Part shown: positions 32,801 through 46,700 of the stretch, in pieces
How positions within the stretch are numbered: position 1 is the first letter of the stretch
Layout of the letters: every line of letters begins with the position of its first letter
Assembly (NCBI GenBank): GCA_949318235.1
Contig: OX439131.1
Location: forward strand, 33,244,631 to 33,308,630
Direction: 5' to 3'
Source: Ecdyonurus torrentis
Lineage: Eukaryota; Arthropoda; Insecta; Ephemeroptera; Heptageniidae
DNA length: 64,000 nucleotides
Notes under the pieces: model-generated
Databases searched by the model: none
What the model saw: the letters and a program-made list of their open reading frames with translations, nothing else
What the model was told of the DNA's origin: nothing
Made by a program: the position numbers and the translations under genes

Positions 32801-35555
32801 CACAAAACTTCAACTTATTTGGCACTTACTTGTTGGGTTTACGAACATCATTACTGTAAGACAAGTTATATGCAGTTATCTATTATTATTTTGACACTGT
32901 ATTTTATTGTTTCTCTAATTTTCTTATCAGTTTTATTATTATCTAAATATATTTAATAAAAAATTGTGGTTGTGTATCCACCATTTGGGAGAGGGGGGGG
33001 GGGAGAATTTAAATTTTATTTAATACTGTTGTACTCAAAACTTAATATACCCTTCTTTTTCTATGTAAATTAATTGTACCTATATTGATGTTGTTTTGGT
33101 ATTGCATTCTAATCATTTTTAAAAAGTAATTCTTTTTTTTTTTTTTTTTTTTTTTACCTACTCAGCATACAGAATTAAGTGTTGTATTTAGATGTCTTGT
33201 ATCTCATAATCTAAAAAGGAAACTTCCGTATTTTATGAAAGTTAATAATGACTGAAAAATTTAAAAAATTTAAAAAAAAATTGTAAAATTTGTAACATTT
33301 TTAGAACTCGAAACAATTAGATAAAAGAAAATAAGTATTGAAATATATGGTATATGCTCATATGCTCTTATGGTACTGAAATTTCAAAAAATCATAATTT
33401 AAAATCCAGCATGGTGATTCCCCAAATTTTATACATTTTTGAAGATGCCTTATCCTAATGTATCACTGCAAAATTTTATATTTTTCTTAATAACTTTTTA
33501 GTCACCCGCAATAGCTGATTTCCCACATTAAAAGCATTGTACACATGAGTGTTAAAATATGTTGCTATTTAAATTCAGTGCCTATGTTTTTCATTTGAAT
33601 AAAATTGCTAATTTAGAGCAAGTTTTTGAATGGTCAAATATATTATCACAGTTTAATATATTAGTACAGTTCTAAAAAAAAAATTATTTGAACATGTTTC
33701 AACCACTTCAGACCAAGGTATCCTTAGTCCTTCCCCTTTCTTGCCTCCCATCCACTCTTATGAAAAACCATTCTTGTAATCCTTTCATCAGTCATCATGC
33801 ATCCTTTCTTTATGGTTAAACTATCCTAATGCCAGAATAGAAAATTGTGCAGGTCAATCACTAGGTCAAAGAGTAGTGCTGTTGGCTTCCCCTAGAAGGG
33901 ATGTAGAGCATCATGCTAATGCATGGAAAATTTCTCAATATCATTATTTCATAATACTTTATAATAATAATTTATAATACTGTATCCATTTTCATATTAT
34001 TGTGTTATTCAACTATTAAATGTTATGATTTACTGTAGATATCATGTAAACAAAACATGCACAACTAGCTGGTAAAGTTTCATTACAAGTACCACGTCTT
34101 TTTTTTTTTTTTTTTTCTATGTTCAATATTTGATAAAGCAAAGCTTGTAAACTAAAAATAATGATCTGAATAACAGAAATTGTAATTTCAAATAACATTT
34201 CAATAAATTACAGTTTTTAATACATATAGATAGAAAAACACAATTATTTCTATATTCCCTCTTGAAAAGGTTATTTTCTAAAATTGAATACTGATAATTA
34301 ATATCTACTCATTGTAAATATAATAAAAGCCATAAATACAATATTCTGAAGTAAAAAGGCTTTTAAAGAGTTTAAGCAATAAAATTTATATTTATCTGAA
34401 GAAATATATTATGTATATTATTATACATGAGTCTATTTAAAGTATTAATTTTACAAAGTTATGTCCATAATTGAAAATAAGTGGATTATTACTATTAAAG
34501 ATATAGCCTACTCTAAGATTCCTTCTTAAAATACTTATATACATATATTTTTATATTACATTCTTTTGTAGAAATAACAAAAATAAATTAAATAAAGAAA
34601 TCTACAGGAACTTATACTGCGCCTGCAAGTTTGGTAGCTATGCAACCTGTATGACATATATGACCAACTGGTTGCCTAACCATCCATGTGTAGGCGCTTC
34701 AAATTGTGTTTTTTATACAATAAAGCCTATTTTGAATTGAATTGAATTAAGAAAAATATTACTGTATTGAAGTTCTACTAAAGCAAAAATAACAGCGTTC
34801 ACTGTATTTTGAGGCTGTATTTATTGAAGCTGTAGCGAAACACAAACGTTGTACCATAGTATAAATATATAATAAAGATTTTATTCGCATATATTCACTT
34901 ATTGCTTGGTAAATGTGTATACTGTGTCGTACAGTCTTTTTGCTAAAAAATTTATATCTATTGGCATATGGAAATAACATATATTTAAATGGAGTTTTGC
35001 GTCAACTGAAATCTCCATATGTTTGCATTGTATGGCCATAAGCAAATAGATTTTTTTTTTTTTTTTTTTTAAGAGTACCTATATTTAAGAAAGAAGTCCA
35101 TGATGTATATTATAGCCAGAAGAAATTAGAAATGCTGGGAGTTCTTGGTTACGTAAACGTTTACTTGAAAATAATCAGACATTCATAAAATCTCGCAGCT
35201 AGGCTAGATATAGTTTTCCTTAAAATATTTAATGTGCCATACATTTGCTAATATATGATTTTAAACACTACTTAAAGACAGAAAATGTAGGGAGTAAATA
35301 TTGAACGTCATAGTTTTTCTTTTATTATATAGTACAATAATAAAACTAATTAAAATTTTGTTGAAGTCCTGCGAAGTAAATTAATAATATTATACATTAA
35401 TAATAACTTAAATGTTTAAGCTATGACCAAATTCGATCAGTCCACAAAAGTATCTTAAAATAAGGATGCTAGCTAAAAAGATTTTAAAAGTCACTTTGAA
35501 AGGGATTTATTTCCACCTCCAACAATCTCGAAGACTAAAAAAAATAATGATAATA

Positions 35556-35873
35556 GGGGGGGGGGGGATAGTTTTATTTCATATTCTAAAAGAAGACCTC
35601 GTTCTGTATTGATAGATATGCGCATTTCTAATTTTTATGTACTTTTTGTATTTTTGTGTAATTAATTTTTTTAAGTTGCAAAAAGATGTCACGGTCGGAA
35701 ACTTTTTCCTAGACTTTTTCCTGTGCTCACATACATGTTACCGACCGTGTAATTTTTCAATTTTCAAAAATTATAATTAAAAATACTTATAATGAACTCA
35801 AAATTTATAAATTCACGTATCGATCGTTTCAGGACAATATGTTCTTTTAGAATATGAAATAAAACTACCCCCC
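35556..35873. mobile_element. MITE with GGGGG-started inverted ends
   Basis: A G run followed by ATAGTTTTATTTCATATTCT at 35569 is matched in reverse by AGAATATGAAATAAAACTAC ending at a C run (35873). Nearer the centre, CACGGTCGG pairs with CCGACCGTG. No coding frame is present. Confidence 0.7.
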
Positions 35874-38615
35874 TGATTTTTTTTCTTCCCCATTGAATGT
35901 TTCTTTTTTCCTAATAGTTAAATTCTCACATGTTCAATTCTCTCATTGATCAAAATTTATTTGCTTTAAGAAATTAATATATTATATATTTCATTAATCA
36001 CTATAGCATATTTTGAAATATTCTAGAGGACCAATTGTGGAAATTAATTAATGGAAAATTAAAGCAACTTTGTCTTTATTGCTACAAGTTACAATTTTAA
36101 ATTTTTATGTAAGACCATAGTTACTTCATTATTATAATAGTGCATTGCTTGAAAACTTAGAATCTTAGAACTGAAGGCTTATTATGGTGTAGGGTGGTAT
36201 AATATAATAGTCACGAAAAGAATCGCCTTAATCCTTTTTGTTGACACTGCTGAATTTAGTTCTCCTGAAAAATATAAAAGATATAAAAAGTTTTAATAAA
36301 ACATTTTTCAACATCTGGTTTAAAAAGTAAACCCTCAAAAGAACCATTTTTTTAAACCGCTACTGTTGCAAAAAAAAAAAAAAAAAAAAGTAAGCCCGCA
36401 TTTTTTTTTTCTTAAAAAAATATAATGAAGTAAAAAAAAAAAGAATCTTAATCAAATGAAAACCTTTAATACACATGCCTATAATTCAAATAAAAATTTA
36501 AAATGTCTCTCAAAATTTTATTAGAATCAACGCACGTGTTCAAAATTTCACTAGCCAATTACGCACCGCAATTTCAAAGCTTTTTTTTTTTACGTGCAAT
36601 TGATGTTTTTCTATATATTTTGAAAATTGCTGGATATAGAGCTTAACTATATTTTAAAAGTTTCCTTACAACAATTATTGTTCTTTAAAATAATTAAAAA
36701 TAATCATTTGGTTCCACTGTTAATTTTATCGAATTTTATTACTTCACTGTAAAAAAATTTAAAAGGTTACTTAACAAAATAAAACAATATTATAAGTAAT
36801 TTTAATATTTTATTATAGTTATTATTAGTTGCGATATGCAGTGATTCAAAGCCCCCTTTTTTTTTTTTTTTTTTTTTTTTTTTCATTTTTTCATTTTTTT
36901 TTTTTTTTTTTTTTTTTTTTACTGGATAATCGCGCTGTAGGAGAGGTTATATAGTTCATCGTATGATACAAGAGGGGTGATTTTATTTTCGGTTTCAAAC
37001 AGAGAGCTAAATGTCATGAAATATACATCTTGATTTATATAATATCAAGTCATAGAACTCACTGTATAAAACTGAAATAAGGGTAGATCTATCTCTGGGC
37101 TCTACGAGATGCCAGGCATAAGTTAGGGCTACTTTCCGCACGTTATAACAAATCCATCTAAACAATAACAAAATACTATAAATATTACTACCACATACTG
37201 TACTGGCAAATTAAAATATTATATTTATAAAAAAAAAAATAAAAAAAAATACTTGAAAAAAAATTATTTAAATGAAAAAATAACTACTACATAAGCAGTT
37301 TTACTGCTACAGTATTTGAGTATGAATATTGCATTAGCACAATAATAAATAAATTATATTTTTTAATGTATATTTATAAAATCAAAGGTTATTTCAAATG
37401 TTTTTGTTAATAATTTAGATGGTTTTGTTTGCATTCCAATATATTTTTGCCTTCTAAAGACAATTAATTCCTTATCCTATTACTATAAGAATTATGAGAA
37501 ATTCTACAAAATAAAAAATAATAAACGTCACAAACAATAATAATAATTATATTTTTAAAAATAATTACTTCACCAGGTGTGCATTTTTTTTTTCTTCTCC
37601 ATTTTTTAAAATTTCAGAATTAATAAAAAACATTTTACTCTACACATTTTTTTATATAATAATATAAAATCATTGTTATATAATATATAGTTTTATATAG
37701 TTTTTTTTTTTTTAATTTTTTACTTACTTTTTAAAAAGCTAATTTTCATTACATTATTACTATTATGTGAAGTATAAGTTTATGACGTATAGTAATATTA
37801 TTTTTATATTTATTATTTTGTTTGGTAAGAAAAACGTTTGGAATGCAGCCCTTTACAAAATTAATGTCTGGCGGGGCTCCAGCATTTTTTTTCTTTTTTA
37901 TATTTTTTTTTATTATTTTTTTACGAAAGGTGTTAAGGGGCACTACATTTCGACTCAAAGAGCCATTCTGACGGGAAACAGGGGGTAGGGGTGGGATTTT
38001 TTTTAATTGGGAAGGGTAAGTGTCGTTAGTCATATATTGTGTAATAATTGTTAGATAGAATGATACAAAACGATTTATATATAATATATTAATATGAAGG
38101 GAATAACGCATGATTATTTTTATAATGACTAACAACACGTACCCTACTCCTATACACATGAAGGCATGGATGTACTTTTTTTTTATTATTAATATTTTTT
38201 TTCTTGATATTTTTATGTTTGAGTAGTAATAATAGTTCATAATATAGTCAAAGGCTTTTTTTTTTTTTTATATGTTTTTTTATGTTTTTTTGTTTAGGAG
38301 TCAGAAAAACAATTCTTCATGCCCTTTACTGATCACAGATAATCTTTCTTCTGTTCACAATTATTCTCTTCATGTATACACTGGCGATTTTTTTTTATAT
38401 TTATATTTTTTTATGTAGCCACACACATACACTTTGGAAAATAAACAAGATACAATAATTATTATCATCATGCAACGCATAGTAACAAAAACGCATGTGT
38501 GTGTTAAGGTTGCTTTTATATATATATATTATGTATTATAATAACATCAGTTAGTCTCTTTGATATATATTTATATATATAAATATATATGTTAGTTTTG
38601 CTTTCCTATGAAATT

Positions 38616-38778
<163 letters not shown>

Positions 38779-39609
38779 ATTTAACTTTTTTTAGGTTTTT
38801 TAAGGAGGAAATTTTCGGGAGAGGAGAGAGAGTAAAGAGATAAATTAAAAGATGAAATAGAGAGATTGTTTCAGATCAATATAACTTGATCTTAATTTTT
38901 TCAATAATTTTTGTAATATATATTTATATATGTTAATTGTTCGTTATATATGGTATCACATTGCGGTCGTTTTGTGTTCCGTTTTTTTATATTATTATTT
39001 ATTTTTATTTATTTATATTATAACATAATTAAAAAAAAATACGAATGTCTGTGCACATTTTGTAGCACTGAAAAATAGAATCGACGAATTACTTTTTTTT
39101 TTTAAAGATTATTAATATTTTTTATATATATAAGACAGTGTCCATCTTGATTTTTTTTCCTTTCTTCTTAATCTTCTTTTGCATTAAATTATTTGAGTTG
39201 CGCACGCACTGTTGGCGTCCAGGTAGGTTAAGGTGTCCGTGAGTGAGGAGGTGTGCAGGCTGGCTTCGAACCCCGGTGGTTTCACTACGACGAATAGGGC
39301 CGACATCATTTGGGAGAGGGATAAATATTATTTCATGAAGTAAAGGAAATAAAATAGGGTATAGAGGTAGTGAATTTGAAACAACATGGTTAATCATATT
39401 AATAAATAAGCAATTTTGAAATAATTGAATAAAAATTTTGAAAAATCATATAAAATTATATATAAAATATTAATTAAAATCATAAATTTAAATATATTTT
39501 AAATAATTTTTCTATTGCATCAATTAATTTTTATCCGAATTATAATTTTATTTTCATTATTACAACGTGGATATATTTTATATAAATAAAATATATTAAC
39601 GTTAATTGT

Positions 39610-39835
39610 TTTTCATTGAAAATTTACTAAGCGAGCGCGCTGATTGATGGTTTTGGGAGGGGAGGGGGGAATGCGCGACCCATTTGTCTGCCAGGGCGGC
39701 GCGGCTCGCGGCCCGCGGCCGAATCCTCCGTAGGGCGGGTCGGCTGCGGCGGCGCTAGGCGCGCTCCTCGGCCTCGCACCCTCACTAAAGATGAGACACA
39801 CGCGCGTTATACACCCGCGCGCTAAGTCATGGGCG
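39610..39835 (-). other. CG-rich island downstream of Rim (possible alternative last exon or promoter)
   Basis: An abrupt 200-bp island with runs such as GGCGGCGCGGCTCGCGGCC in AT-rich DNA. On the - strand a CTCATCTTTAG acceptor-like site is followed by an open frame (EGARPRSAPSAAAADPP onward) to a stop near 39613. It lies 1.4 kb past the Rim stop codon. It could be a distal Rim terminal exon, a CpG promoter or an unrelated insertion; the sequence alone does not decide. Confidence 0.35.
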
Positions 39836-41235
39836 TCTCAAGGGGCAGCAAGCGGAAGTAGGTCACATGTCATGCGGGGCCACATGAAAGTCATACTTCC
39901 ATTTACATCGAATCAAGCAAATTTGTGCATTGCATACTTTTTCTTCTTCATTTTTATTATAATATAAATTTTTTTTTACTTTTAGTCATTTTCCAAAAAT
40001 CATATAATATGGTTTTCTTTTTAATTTTGAATACCCAAGTTTCAGAAATGTTTACTTAACATTTTGAACAGTATGCTATCTTAAACTTCCTTTGGTAATT
40101 TTAACAAAAATTACTGAAGATATTGGTTAACCATAGAAAGAGACATACTATTTATGGACTCTCATAAAAACTATTTATTAGTATTGCAGATTGAGTTCGT
40201 GCCTGATGTTGATTCGAGTAAAGGGAAGAAATGTTTCATGCGTGCGGGGTTGTTTTGGAGGACAAGCGTATCAAGAGTGATAAAAAGCGCGGTTTGTGCA
40301 AAAGGATCTATTTTCTTGCTATGAGTTTGAGAGGTTTACAAGCAAAAAGCATTGTTCATTTTTTATTATATTAACATGATAAAATTTCATATACTATATC
40401 ATATAATATTTATCAATATTTTTTATATATATAATATTTATAAGTGCACGCATTTATATATATATTGTAGCATTTTTTTTTTTTTTTTTAGAATAGGAAT
40501 GGTGTTTTATTATTTTGTTTTTTCTTTAAAAATATATGTACAATATTATCTTAATTTGCGATTGAAGAAAAATAGAAATGCATAGATAGAAAATGTAAGA
40601 AATTTGCAAAATAAAAATATGTAATGCAACTCAAGAACTAAAAGATAAAAAGCGTAAAAAGATTTTATTTATAGAAGGCTACTCGAGTTGTAAATAATGA
40701 AAGGTAGAGAGGAGTAAGATATTTGCGCCGTTATATAATTTATATATGGATTTGCAATTTGGAAGCAAAGTCGTTTTAAATTTATTTGATTGTACATACA
40801 AATTTATAGTTAAGAAAAATATATTTTTTTATTATATTGCTTCATTTATTGAATCCAAAAGAATTAATTATAATATTTTCATAAAATAAAAAGTAATAAC
40901 ATGAGTAATAATATCATAGCAGAAATTCTGTTTAGCAACACACAAAATAATAATATTTTAAAAAATTTGAGAGCGATTAGCCAAATTCATTTTATGCAAA
41001 AGTTATTGTACACGTCTAAAAGTAAAATGGGACGGCGTTATTAGACGGTTAATAATGCTAAATTAGATGAATATAATAGATAATATTATAATAAGAAGCG
41101 TCTTTTTTTTTTTTTTTTTTTTTTTTTACAAAGCGTCATGTTTATTATTATTATTATTATTAAAAAATAAAGATATAGCGGCGCAATATTTATAGGGTGT
41201 GTGTAAAGGATGTAATAAGGTCACCGTGGTGGTAG

Positions 41236-42047
41236 CTAGTACTGCAGAGAATTAAGGCTGTTTGAGGAGGAACGGCGCGAAAGATTGAGCAGGCTGGAAG
41301 AGGCAGATGAAGAGCCGAGCACACTGACCAAAGTTGTTGTGCCGAAGAGACGGTACCAGCCGATCACGATGTTGGAAAGGTTCAGGTCATCCAGCATGAT
41401 CTGAGCAACACCCATGAACACCTTTTTACCCTCGATACGTCCGTAGTCACCCCACACTGTCACCTGTAAGTAACAACAAACACATTTTTGTTAATTTCAA
41501 GCAAGTTCAGTATGCAAATTGTATTAATCTATCAAAAAAAAAATATAAATTGCAAATATTAAAACTATAATTTTATGCGTACCTGCAGAATACACCCTTG
41601 GAAAGGTTCTCTGAAGGCAAGTTGTTGTTGGTACAAAGGGTCAAGCGTTCTCCTTGCAGTCGCTGTTTTTGCTTTGGCCATACATTTCTTGCCATTTACC
41701 AGGTACACCTTAACGTAGGGCGCTAAAACAAACATCATTATATGATATATCCAAAAACTTTCATAATTGTATTTTTTTTCTTCAACTTACAACTTATTTT
41801 CAATTTAGAATTAGAAGAAAGTTGATCAAATTTACCTGGCAAGACTTTGGATCCCTGTCGTGCTTGCAAACCTCGCGCTCGTATCACCTCGACTTCCAAG
41901 AAACCTTTTTGGTAACACATGGAGAGTTGAATATCGCCGAGAGCAGATCCTCCCAGCACTTGTCGTCCCACTAGTTGTCCGGGACCCAAACCGTCAATGA
42001 AGTCTGAGAGCTGGCCTTCTTGAGCCAACCGCATCGACGGCATCCAA
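41236..42047 (-). CDS. Rim: Rim C2B domain and C-terminus, three exons
   Basis: Exons 41836-42047, 41583-41722 and 41236-41463. Seen: QLSDFIDGLGPGQLVGRQ, then GDIQLSMCYQKGFLEVEVI and RARGLQARQGSKVLP; APYVKVYLVNGKKCMAKAKT, LDPLYQQQLAF and FQGCILQ; VWGDYGRIEGKKVFMGVAQI and IVIGWYRLF; and a Ser-rich tail LSRRSSSNSLNSLQY before TAA. C2B of Rim binds PI(4,5)P2 and calcium-channel subunits without needing calcium. The tail matches the RRxSxxSL end of vertebrate Rims. Confidence 0.97.
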
Positions 42048-43317
42048 CTGCGCATCAAGTGCGCAAATCTGACATTAGTAAACCTGCTCACTTTGAAATC
42101 ACAACATTTTATTTTGCTACATCTCAAACTTTAGACAACTTTCCTTTTATAATTTACTCTATATATTTTGTTTTTAACAATGGATATGTTTTTATTAATA
42201 AATTTTTCATAAACTTTAATAATAAATTTTAAATACCTTTGAATTTGTATACAATATTAATTCATGATCAAAATGATCATTATTATTGTTTATTTTTTTT
42301 AAATGTTAATAGATTGGTACTTTTAGACAAGAAACTACATATTTAATATACAACCAGAAACTTTTAAAATGCAAATTTATTTAAATGAGAAAACTAACTC
42401 CGAATCTGAAGATGAAAAAAAAAATCTGTCTCTAGGAAAGTATCTAAAATATTACATTCGTTGCAATATTATATCTTAAAAGATTTTCAAATAATAATTC
42501 ACTAAAAAAAGTACTACGTTTATTATAAAATAGTATGTTAATATAAGTAGTGTATCAATATTAATGAAGAAAAAGTCTGTCTATATTTAAAGTTACTTTT
42601 GAATTAAACAACAACTTTCATAATACTACACTGAGATAAATGTACCATCAACTTTTTACTGAGAGTTACAAGCTTTGTCATATGTAAAAATAAACACATC
42701 AATAAATACTAATTAACGAATGCAATAAAGAGATGTAACAAAAATTGAGAACAAAACTAATAATATAATTTTTTTTCTAATAGTCTTGTCCTCTAAATAC
42801 ATAAAATTGTATTTAAAGAAAAAAAAATCAGTGGTCTCTTTAAATCAAATATTATTCAAAATATTAATAAATATAATTTATTAATTTTCAATAATTTTAT
42901 ATCATTTATTTTTAAATCAATATGATTTTTAATAGAAACTGAAAACTTGTTTTTGATGACAAAAAAAAAATGAGAACCACTGTTTTATCAATTCATCAAA
43001 AAATACCATGCAAGAATAATTGTTAACATTTTTTAAATAAAGAATTTAATTTAATGAGTATAATTTAATTTTATTCACTCTGCAAACTTAGACAGTCTAA
43101 AATCATTGATTTACCTATATTGATAAAAAAATAAATAAAACTTTCATGAAAAGTCCAACTTGTTTTACAAGAATTATTCTTGCATGGTATTATTTTATTA
43201 AAAAAAAGAGGGTGGTTGATAGGATAAGTAGTTGTTAAGGTATTAACATGAAACACCGAGACACACAGAGAGGGATAAGATAAGACAAAGAGAGAATGAG
43301 AGAGAGAGAGAGGAGAG

Positions 43318-43364
<47 letters not shown>

Positions 43365-43740
43365 AGAATGGCGAGCGAGCGAGAAGCGGCCCGCGGCGCA
43401 GATTATATAGAAGAGAAGTCGTCGCATATATCTCAGATAACCACTTTACTTCGCGTAGTCATCGAAGTATATAGATGGCTCTGAACTTGAAAAATGAAAG
43501 ACAAGGTTTCTAAATACACAGGTTATGATGACATTGTAAATAATAATAAATTATAGAATAACACATATAATTAGTTACAACATTCATATTTTATTAAAAA
43601 GGGGATAGCCAGCTATAAAAAAATAAAAAAATATATGGTTTAAAAATTAGGATATAAAATAAAAATATAAGAAGACAGTAGCATAACCTGGTCTTTTTAT
43701 TTCTCTATCACTATTGTTTATTTATTTTTATATATTTCTT

Positions 43741-43776
<36 letters not shown>

Positions 43777-46700
43777 ACCTTGGTTACGATACCTGTGGTG
43801 GCGAAGTAGTAGTACAGCGACGAGGTGCGTGGAGAACAGTAGATAATTTTGTAATAGCAACTAACATGCTTGCCTAATTAGCAGTGTCTATTATATTGTG
43901 TGTATATAGCGCAATAAAGCATTGGTGCAGTAGCTAAAGCTGTAGCCGTACAAACATTCACGTGAAAACAAATAACATCTAATTTGTCATGCTATTTTGG
44001 CAGGGGTATATTTTCTTTACCTCTCAGCTCTATTATCCTAAAATACTGGTTTTGTTACAATAAAGTTATTATTTTGCAGAAATAGTTTAATTTTTGATGA
44101 AAGAAGCTTAATTGTAAAAGTAATCAGGTAACTGAAATTTAATGGTACTCATTTTCAATTCCTTTGGCTGACTTTTACGTTCTAAGCTTCTTGTTTAATA
44201 TAACACAGTCCGTGAATTTAGACTTCAAAATTAACGATATTAGCTTCGAGGTGAAAAAAATATGAATATAATTAACACTCATGCAGGTGTTACAACGTTG
44301 ATGGGATTTATTGCGCGTGCTCTACTTACGCCGATCCCTCCGAACTAACGGAACTGTGTACGCTGCCATCAGGTGAATCTTTATGTGCCGTGGCTCCACG
44401 CGCGGCGAGGAGGGCAGAGCCTCGTGGGCCCACCTCCTGGCTACGCTGAATGAGGCTTGGTTTAGCCGCTCCACCACCGACACCCATCACGCCGAACGCC
44501 CTGCTCATCCCGCCCTCTGTGCCCATATCACCAGACGCCCCAATTTTAGACCATCTCATACACCACGATTATAGATACGTTTTACAGCAAACAAAAAATA
44601 AGCCCACCAGAGTATTAAAGGAGAGCTTATTATTATTATTATATTTAACAAATTGCACCGCCCAATTATCATGCTCACTAAGAACGGTATCGCCCAAATA
44701 ACACGCAGCCAGCCAGCCAAAACAGGCAGCCATAACAGGAAAAAAAAGAACATTAAATAATTTAAATTATGCAATCGCAACATACAACACCATCAGCTAT
44801 TTGCTACAGTCCGTATTTTTGTATATTGTCCCTTTAATTTGCAAGCTTGCAATGTTGCGATGTACAACATGCATGTTAGTTTGCTGCTGAGTTAGTTTAG
44901 AATCAAATAATAAAAAAAGAAAGGTATAAAAATAATATTTAATATGTTATGTATGTTATTCATGTAATATATATTGTTGATTTTTTTTAATTGAAACAAA
45001 TAATGAAGAAATAACCACCAGAAATAAAATGAAAATAAAAAGAAAAATATATTGATATAACGTGTGTGATAAAGCTGGACAGACGATCAGTGATATGTAT
45101 ATTTTAACTTTAAATAAAATGCAGTTTTTGGAAGTTAGAACTAACTTTGTAAGTATGTACTTACATACTTTATATGAACAAACTTCATTGCAGACGCTAT
45201 GAAAATTTTCAACCAAATTTTAATTTCATTTTAATACTTTTATGTAAAACCCTTTGAAATTTACCAAAAATTTAACAAAGTTCATTACTGTGTGATATAC
45301 TAACTAATTTGCAAACATTTATTATATATATATATATATATATATATAAGGACAGAGTAAAGAAGAGAAAGTATTATGTATTGTCTTTCATATTATGGTC
45401 AAAGAAACTTTCAATTGACTTATTAAAAAAAATCATTATTCCAATAACAAAAATTATTATTCTATTATTGAATATTAATTGAATTATTTTAAAACAAAAA
45501 AAAAAACATGTTTTTATAAATGGTATCAAGTGGTTACGGTGTATTTGTGTATTGTTTTTTTCTATATTAAAGTGTTAGTGTGATTTGTTGTGTTATTTAC
45601 AACTTATCTATAAATATGATTAAATAATATATCAAACAACAAAACATGCATGTCGTTGCGAGGAGTTTGTAACTTACTGTGATTTCAATATAAATTAATT
45701 ATAATAACTACTGGCCTATAATGTAGTTATTTGTAACCGATACCATTCCTAATGAGACATAAATGTTTGTTTTTTTTACAAAGTTCTTACATAAATTTGA
45801 CCATAATTTAAAATAAATAACATACATTGGCATGGTAATACTTAAAATAATTTCAAATTTTTATATTTTAGACATATTTTAGAGTATGGTAAAAAAAAGG
45901 TGCATATATACATACTCAATCACTTATTCAATCAATTAATAATAGTAAAAAAATGGTTTTATGTAAAAAAATTAAGTAATATTATTGAATATACATTGGA
46001 AGTACGTGCAATTAAAAAAAAATCTAAAGTAATAAAATCATCCTCTTAGTATGTTGGTAAATAATAAATTATGACTATATTTACGTAAGAACTAAGTTTT
46101 TAGGTGCATCATTAAAAGCCAATGGTAAAGAACATCACACAGTGCAGCCCACCATAACAGCAGCACGTTCAGCAGCAATCAGTCAGTCGATCATCTCCCT
46201 ATACAACAGGACAGGAGCAGTAGCGCGAAAACAAAACAAAAAAAACTACGGCCAAGCAATTTCTAGAGTATAAAAAATTGTATTATATAATAATAATAAT
46301 AAATATGTATAATATAATAATGCTGCGACTACGCTATAATATCGCATGCCGCAGCTAAATGATTATTCGATAATAATTATATTTTTCCCTTCTCTTCTTC
46401 TTGCTCGCTGTTAATTTAGGAGAACAGGTTAGGAAATTTGTCATGTTTTTGTAATGGATTGGATTAAGGATTTGATTATAAGGTTATTTTGTATTTATTA
46501 TTTTTTTTTTAAGTCGAACCTGTCTCCATCTTGTGATCCTTCGCCATCACTGGAAACACTGCTACCCTGCTTGACAAGATGTTGTCTAACGTCTTCAGGT
46601 AATACTTCTTCACTTCGATGTACGGTGAAAGAACTCTTTCCTTTGCGACCAAATCCTAGTCTGCGCTTGCGCCCTATGTACAACACCCAAAATATCTCCT

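Noticed and set aside
37749..38240. 163-codon - strand frame in the GTF2F2-Rim spacer
   Set aside because: Its Lys/Ile/Asn/Tyr-rich composition follows base composition; no domain or splice context was recognised.
39190..39290. Possible tRNA-like sequence with a - strand B box (GGTTCGAAGCC)
   Set aside because: No A box at proper distance and no cloverleaf could be drawn; kept only as a weak trace of a decayed SINE.
43793..43860. Exon-like - strand 68-bp open stretch between Rim exons 44330-44554 and 41836-42047
   Set aside because: Its length is not a multiple of three and would break the otherwise perfect join into C2B; the acceptor is also poor.
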